Assembly (NCBI GenBank): GCA_900553515.1 | Contig: USDN01000058.1 | Coordinates: 1 to 17,958 of the forward strand | Direction: 5' to 3' | Length of the DNA stretch: 17,958 bases | Origin: an uncultured Blautia sp. | Lineage (GTDB): Bacteria; Bacillota; Clostridia; Lachnospirales; Lachnospiraceae | Shown here: positions 15,297 through 17,958 of the stretch, piece after piece | How the letters are laid out: every line of letters starts with the position of its first letter | How positions within the stretch are numbered: position 1 is the stretch's first letter | The notes under the pieces: model-generated | The model's input: the letters and a program-made list of their open reading frames with translations, nothing else | What the model was told of the DNA's origin: nothing | Database searches by the model: none | Program-made: the position numbers and the translations under genes

Positions 15297-16613
15297 ATGA
15301 TGAAGAAGAAACTACTGGCCACACTGCTCACGCTTTCCATGACAGCCACAACTCTGGCCGGAGCTGCTGTTGTTTCTGCAGCAGAAGAGCACGAACCGGT
15401 TGAACTTACCATCTGGGTAACAAGCCGTAATCAGGATGACTGGTATCTTTCCATGGAAGAAAAATTCCTGGAAGAGCATCCATGGATCACATTAAACAAA
15501 GTTGTCAAAGAAGGAGATCCGGGAAATGAATTTTATCAGGGCGTTGCCTCCGGAACTGCTCCTGATCTGGTAAACTGCTCCTTTACCATGATGGATTCTT
15601 ATATTGCAGCAGGAATCCTGGAGCCACTGAATGCCTATACCGACAGCTGGGATGAATGGGGAAGCTTTACCAAGGAATATGTGGATATGTTTACAAAAGA
15701 CGATAATATTTATGGAATCCCATCTACAGTTGCTCCCATGCTTTTTGGCTATAATAAGGCTCTCTTTGCAGAGGCAGGTCTGGAAGCTGCTCCAAAAACA
15801 TGGGAAGAGGCACTGGATTTTGCAAAGAAGATCAATAATCCCGACAATCAGGTTGCCGGATATGCCACTCTGGCTGCTGAATGGACTGAATGGTTCTTCC
15901 AGTATTATGTATGGCAGGCAGGCGGCGATCTGACAAAAGAAAACGAAGACGGGACAGCAGAACTGACCTTTACGGATCCGGCTGTGATCGAAGCAGCTAA
16001 ATATTATCAGCAGTTAAAGAGCGAAGGTGTGCTCCAGAGTGATCTGACCCTGAAATTCGGCGATCTTACCGCTGATTTCGCAATGGGCAAGATCGGTATG
16101 ATGCCATTTGCATCTGACTGGGTTGCTGACGCGGTATCCAATGGTATGGATCCGGATGATCTTGGACTGTGCCTGCCGCCTGCAGGACCTTCCGGTGAGC
16201 AGACTACTGCTATTGCAGGTACTGCTTATGTGATCAACGCAAAATCAGATCAGGCCAAAAAAGATGCTGCATGGGAATACATCAGCTTCTATAACTCCAA
16301 AGATTACTTTGCTTCCTACTTTGAAAACCTTGCAACCAAAGGCGCTTTGAGCCCGGTGATCATTCCCCGTGATGACATGAGCGTTACCGATTTCTATGAT
16401 TTCCCGGAGGAATACAGAGAGGTTCTGGAAGCAGCAAAAACTGTTGGCCGTCTGGAATTCTACGGAAAAGCAGATTTCGGCTCCTATGTTGACCGTGCAG
16501 TCCAGAAGATCCTCACTGATCCAAATGCGGATCCGGAAAAAGAATTTGCAGATGCTCAGAAGCTTTGTGAGACCGAGGCTCTGGAAAGTTTTAATGAAGC
16601 CAATAAGAAATAA
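15297..16613 (+). CDS. Sugar ABC importer A, solute-binding protein
   Basis: A 438-residue family-1 (MalE-like) extracytoplasmic sugar-binding protein. Start supported by GGAGG at 15284-15288, eight bases upstream; a second ATG follows immediately. The N-terminus is a Sec signal peptide with likely cleavage near residue 28 (AVVSAA/EEHE). There is no lipobox cysteine. Fold features include ELTIWVTSRN, GTAPDLVNCS, YGIPSTVAPMLFGYNKALF with KTWEEALDFAKKI, and FAMGKIGMMPFASDW. It is only distantly similar to the binding protein and sensor lipoprotein of importer B, suggesting a different ligand or a different part of the same glycan. Divergent from its permeases and followed by a strong terminator, so it is transcribed alone, which would allow it to be made in excess. 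Confidence 0.93.
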   Translation: MMKKKLLATLLTLSMTATTLAGAAVVSAAEEHEPVELTIWVTSRNQDDWYLSMEEKFLEEHPWITLNKVVKEGDPGNEFYQGVASGTAPDLVNCSFTMMDSYIAAGILEPLNAYTDSWDEWGSFTKEYVDMFTKDDNIYGIPSTVAPMLFGYNKALFAEAGLEAAPKTWEEALDFAKKINNPDNQVAGYATLAAEWTEWFFQYYVWQAGGDLTKENEDGTAELTFTDPAVIEAAKYYQQLKSEGVLQSDLTLKFGDLTADFAMGKIGMMPFASDWVADAVSNGMDPDDLGLCLPPAGPSGEQTTAIAGTAYVINAKSDQAKKDAAWEYISFYNSKDYFASYFENLATKGALSPVIIPRDDMSVTDFYDFPEEYREVLEAAKTVGRLEFYGKADFGSYVDRAVQKILTDPNADPEKEFADAQKLCETEALESFNEANKK

Positions 16614-16639
16614 ATCCTATCCATTTTCTTTTATATGCC

Positions 16640-16672
16640 AAAGGAGTGCGGTTGATCCGCACTCCTTTTGTT
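16640..16672 (+). terminator. Intrinsic terminator of the importer A binding-protein gene
   Basis: AAAGGAGTGCGG (16640-16651), loop TTGAT, CCGCACTCCTTT (16657-16668): a 12-bp perfect stem followed by TTGTT. Starts 26 bp after the stop codon. Confidence 0.9.
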
Positions 16673-16693
16673 GTGTCTTTTTCCCAAAAACAG

Positions 16694-16702
16694 TGTTATA
16701 AT
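16694..16702 (+). promoter_or_regulatory. Orphan extended -10 promoter-like site
   Basis: TGTTATAAT is a perfect extended -10 just after the binding-protein terminator. No convincing -35 is present and no open reading frame follows. It points toward the hairpins at 16721-16953 and runs antisense to the transposase. Confidence 0.4.
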
Positions 16703-16720
16703 TTATTAGGAAAGTATCAG

Positions 16721-16773
16721 ATTCAGAGCAGACAAAAAGAGCAGTTCTGCAATAAATCGGAACTGCTCTGAAT
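16721..16773 (-). terminator. Overlapping alternative hairpins; minus-strand terminator
   Basis: AGAGCAGTTC (16738-16747) pairs with GAACTGCTCT (16760-16769). The same right arm, CTGCTCTGAAT (16763-16773), pairs perfectly with a second left arm, ATTCAGAGCAG (16721-16731). The two stems exclude each other. Read on the minus strand, the short stem is followed by TTTTTG, which makes it a plausible intrinsic terminator for leftward transcription from the transposase. Confidence 0.65.
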
Positions 16774-16871
16774 GTGATTCTTTCATATTGTACCCAGTCG
16801 CGGTATTTTAGCCAGTTCTTATATGGGGATTGTATTGTTCCCAGATGGCCAAAATCGTCGAAGATGATGAG

Positions 16872-16898
16872 AAATCAGCTGAAAACACGCTGATTTTT
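16872..16898 (+). terminator. Hairpin with T tail, inside the probable IS91 end
   Basis: AAATCAGC (16872-16879) and GCTGATTT (16889-16896) form a perfect 8-bp stem with a 9-nt loop, followed by TT then G on the plus strand. It could be a weak terminator of rightward transcription or part of the element's origin end. Confidence 0.4.
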
Positions 16899-16928
16899 GT
16901 GATGTAAAACATTGCAGGGCATACTTTC

Positions 16929-16953
16929 AAAGCCTCCCGTTGGCAGGCTTTTT
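16929..16953 (+). terminator. Hairpin with T tail next to the transposase stop
   Basis: AAAGCCT (16929-16935) and AGGCTTT (16945-16951) form a 7-bp stem, with a further CC/GG pairing inside the loop, followed by TT on the plus strand. It lies 27 bp beyond the transposase stop codon. It reads as a plus-strand terminator, and could also act bidirectionally or as an origin-end hairpin. Confidence 0.5.
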
Positions 16954-16979
16954 CAAAACACTATAAGAAGTCAGGATGA

Positions 16980-17958
16980 TCAGGATGGTGCATAACACCT
17001 TCCCAGCTGTTTCATGGAACTATGGCCACAATTCGGGCAGATAGAAATATCAAAGTCCCACACAGCCTTTAAAAGCTCAGACATGGACATCTCTGTAAAC
17101 CGTCTTTTAAAACGCTGGTGTCCCTGCAGAGTAAAAATGAGTTTCAGATTTTTTCTCTTCATCCGGTTGTTCAGGAAACCATAATAACGGATCTTCTGAA
17201 AACCGGACGGAAGCACATGCATCAGGTATCTCCGAATGAATTCTGTATGCTCCAGAGTGATCTGGCGCCTGGGCTCGCCGGGCTTTTTCCCCCTTGCGGA
17301 GAATGTGACTTCCTTTTCCGTGACGGAAAGGATACGGTTGTTGGAGATGGCGATCTTATGGGTATACCGTCCAAGGTATTCGAGCGCATTGCCAAATCCG
17401 TGAAAAGTTTTTTTTATGTAAGGGCACCAGTCTTTGCCGTAAAGATCATTTTTGAACGCCTTCCACTCATAGGAATTCCGGAGTTTTTCACAGGAAGAAG
17501 AGAGAACGATCTGTCCTTTCCGGTACATGGAATCAAGCTGGGAAAGATATTTCCCTTTAAATTTATCCCGGAGTACCCCGACAGGAATGAAAAACTTGTT
17601 TTTTGACCTGCGTATCTTCTTATCATATGTGAGGCCGCCGCCGGAAACAATACAGTGCATATGCACATGGTAGCCGATCTCCTGGTTCCATGTATGGAGC
17701 ACCTGGATGATGCCGGGTGTCGCACCGAGATACTTCTTATCGTAAGATAATTCAAGAAGTGTTTCGGCACAGCATCTGTGAAGAAGCCCGTACAGAAGCA
17801 TCTGGTTACAATAAATAAGCGGGTTTAACTCATGGGGCAGGGTGAAGACCACATGAAAATACGGTGCATCAATGACTTCTTCCCGGCGTTTATCCACCCA
17901 GATTTCTTTTAAGACAGCCTGGCAGTTTGGGCAGTTCCGGTTACGGCAGGAATTATTG
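16980..17958 (-). CDS. IS91-family transposase (HUH, Y2), 5' end outside window
   Basis: A single-strand transposase acting by rolling-circle-like transposition. The open frame runs without a stop to the window edge; residues encoded upstream of the GTG at 17897 (CRNRNCPNCQ at about 17947-17918) are the N-terminal zinc-finger typical of the family, so the real start is beyond 17958. The next visible motif is YFHVVFTLPHEL, then the HUH metal site HVHMH (17669-17655), and the two catalytic tyrosines in EYLGRYTHKIAISN (Tyr174 and Tyr178 counted from the GTG). A C-terminal CPNCG ends the protein. About 326 codons are visible of a usual 370-400. No frameshift or stop is seen, so it may be active. 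An ordinary mobile gene beside the sugar locus; it gives no evidence that the locus itself moved. Confidence 0.92.
   Translation of the reverse strand, partial: NNSCRNRNCPNCQAVLKEIWVDKRREEVIDAPYFHVVFTLPHELNPLIYCNQMLLYGLLHRCCAETLLELSYDKKYLGATPGIIQVLHTWNQEIGYHVHMHCIVSGGGLTYDKKIRRSKNKFFIPVGVLRDKFKGKYLSQLDSMYRKGQIVLSSSCEKLRNSYEWKAFKNDLYGKDWCPYIKKTFHGFGNALEYLGRYTHKIAISNNRILSVTEKEVTFSARGKKPGEPRRQITLEHTEFIRRYLMHVLPSGFQKIRYYGFLNNRMKRKNLKLIFTLQGHQRFKRRFTEMSMSELLKAVWDFDISICPNCGHSSMKQLGRCYAPS

Larger units (their letters stand above)
16819..17958 (-). mobile_element. IS91-family element, right part only; edge uncertain
   Basis: Contains the transposase and its downstream flank; the other end is beyond the window. 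IS91-family elements insert with the origin end, 3' of the transposase gene, next to GAAC or CAAG. Two GAAC tetranucleotides (minus strand) occur there, at 16818-16815 and 16840-16837; I place the edge after the first, but this is a guess. Hairpins at 16872-16896 and 16929-16951 lie inside, as expected for an origin end. The gap 16614-16979 otherwise has only the terminators and promoter-like site listed. Confidence 0.45.

Noticed and set aside
16980..17958. Transposase as evidence that the sugar locus was horizontally acquired
   Set aside because: Only one IS is visible at one edge, and base composition and codon style of the sugar genes are uniform by eye.
1..17958. CRISPR arrays, tRNA or rRNA genes, phage genes, replication origins
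   Set aside because: No regular repeat array, cloverleaf, ribosomal RNA motif or phage-type gene was recognised on either strand.

Overview
The window looks like chromosome of a low-to-moderate GC Gram-positive gut anaerobe, most likely a Lachnospiraceae member (Blautia/Mediterraneibacter-like). This is inferred from strong AGGAGG ribosome-binding sites, extended -10 promoters, YesM/YesN-type two-component proteins, sugar ABC importers without their own ATPase, and the general protein style. No rRNA, tRNA or CRISPR array was seen.

Layout, right to left because almost everything is on the minus strand. At the right edge (about 16819-17958) is a 5'-truncated IS91-family HUH/Y2 transposase with a hairpin-rich non-coding stretch beside it. 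Next comes sugar importer A. Its solute-binding protein (15297-16613, plus strand) is divergent from its two permeases (15032-14112 and 14098-12740). A 264-bp divergent promoter region carries a 14/15 inverted repeat about midway between the two predicted promoters. A separate promoter near 12690 then starts a sensing operon: a cytoplasmic GH123-like (DUF4091) glycoside hydrolase, a YesM-type histidine kinase, a YesN-type AraC response regulator and a solute-binding lipoprotein, the last three joined by overlaps. After a 159-bp promoter-bearing gap with a 15-bp direct repeat comes importer B: binding protein, a UUCG-loop terminator-like attenuator, two permeases, a Gfo/Idh/MocA oxidoreductase and a GNAT-C type acyltransferase-domain protein. 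The left end is an independent ABC-F ATPase gene with its own promoter.

Proposed working of the locus (inference): the lipoprotein is a visible paralogue of importer B's binding protein and is translationally coupled to the kinase/regulator pair. It therefore probably captures an extracellular glycan and reports it through the kinase, and the regulator then activates one or both importers. Imported oligosaccharide would be processed in the cytoplasm by the GH123-like enzyme and the oxidoreductase. Both importers lack an ATPase and presumably share an MsmK/MsmX-type ATPase encoded elsewhere. The most unusual points are the sensor/transport binding-protein pair, a MalG-type permease with an extra ~150-residue extracellular insertion, two transport binding proteins with no lipobox cysteine, the divergent inverted-repeat operator, and a possible structured RNA between 16694 and 16955.
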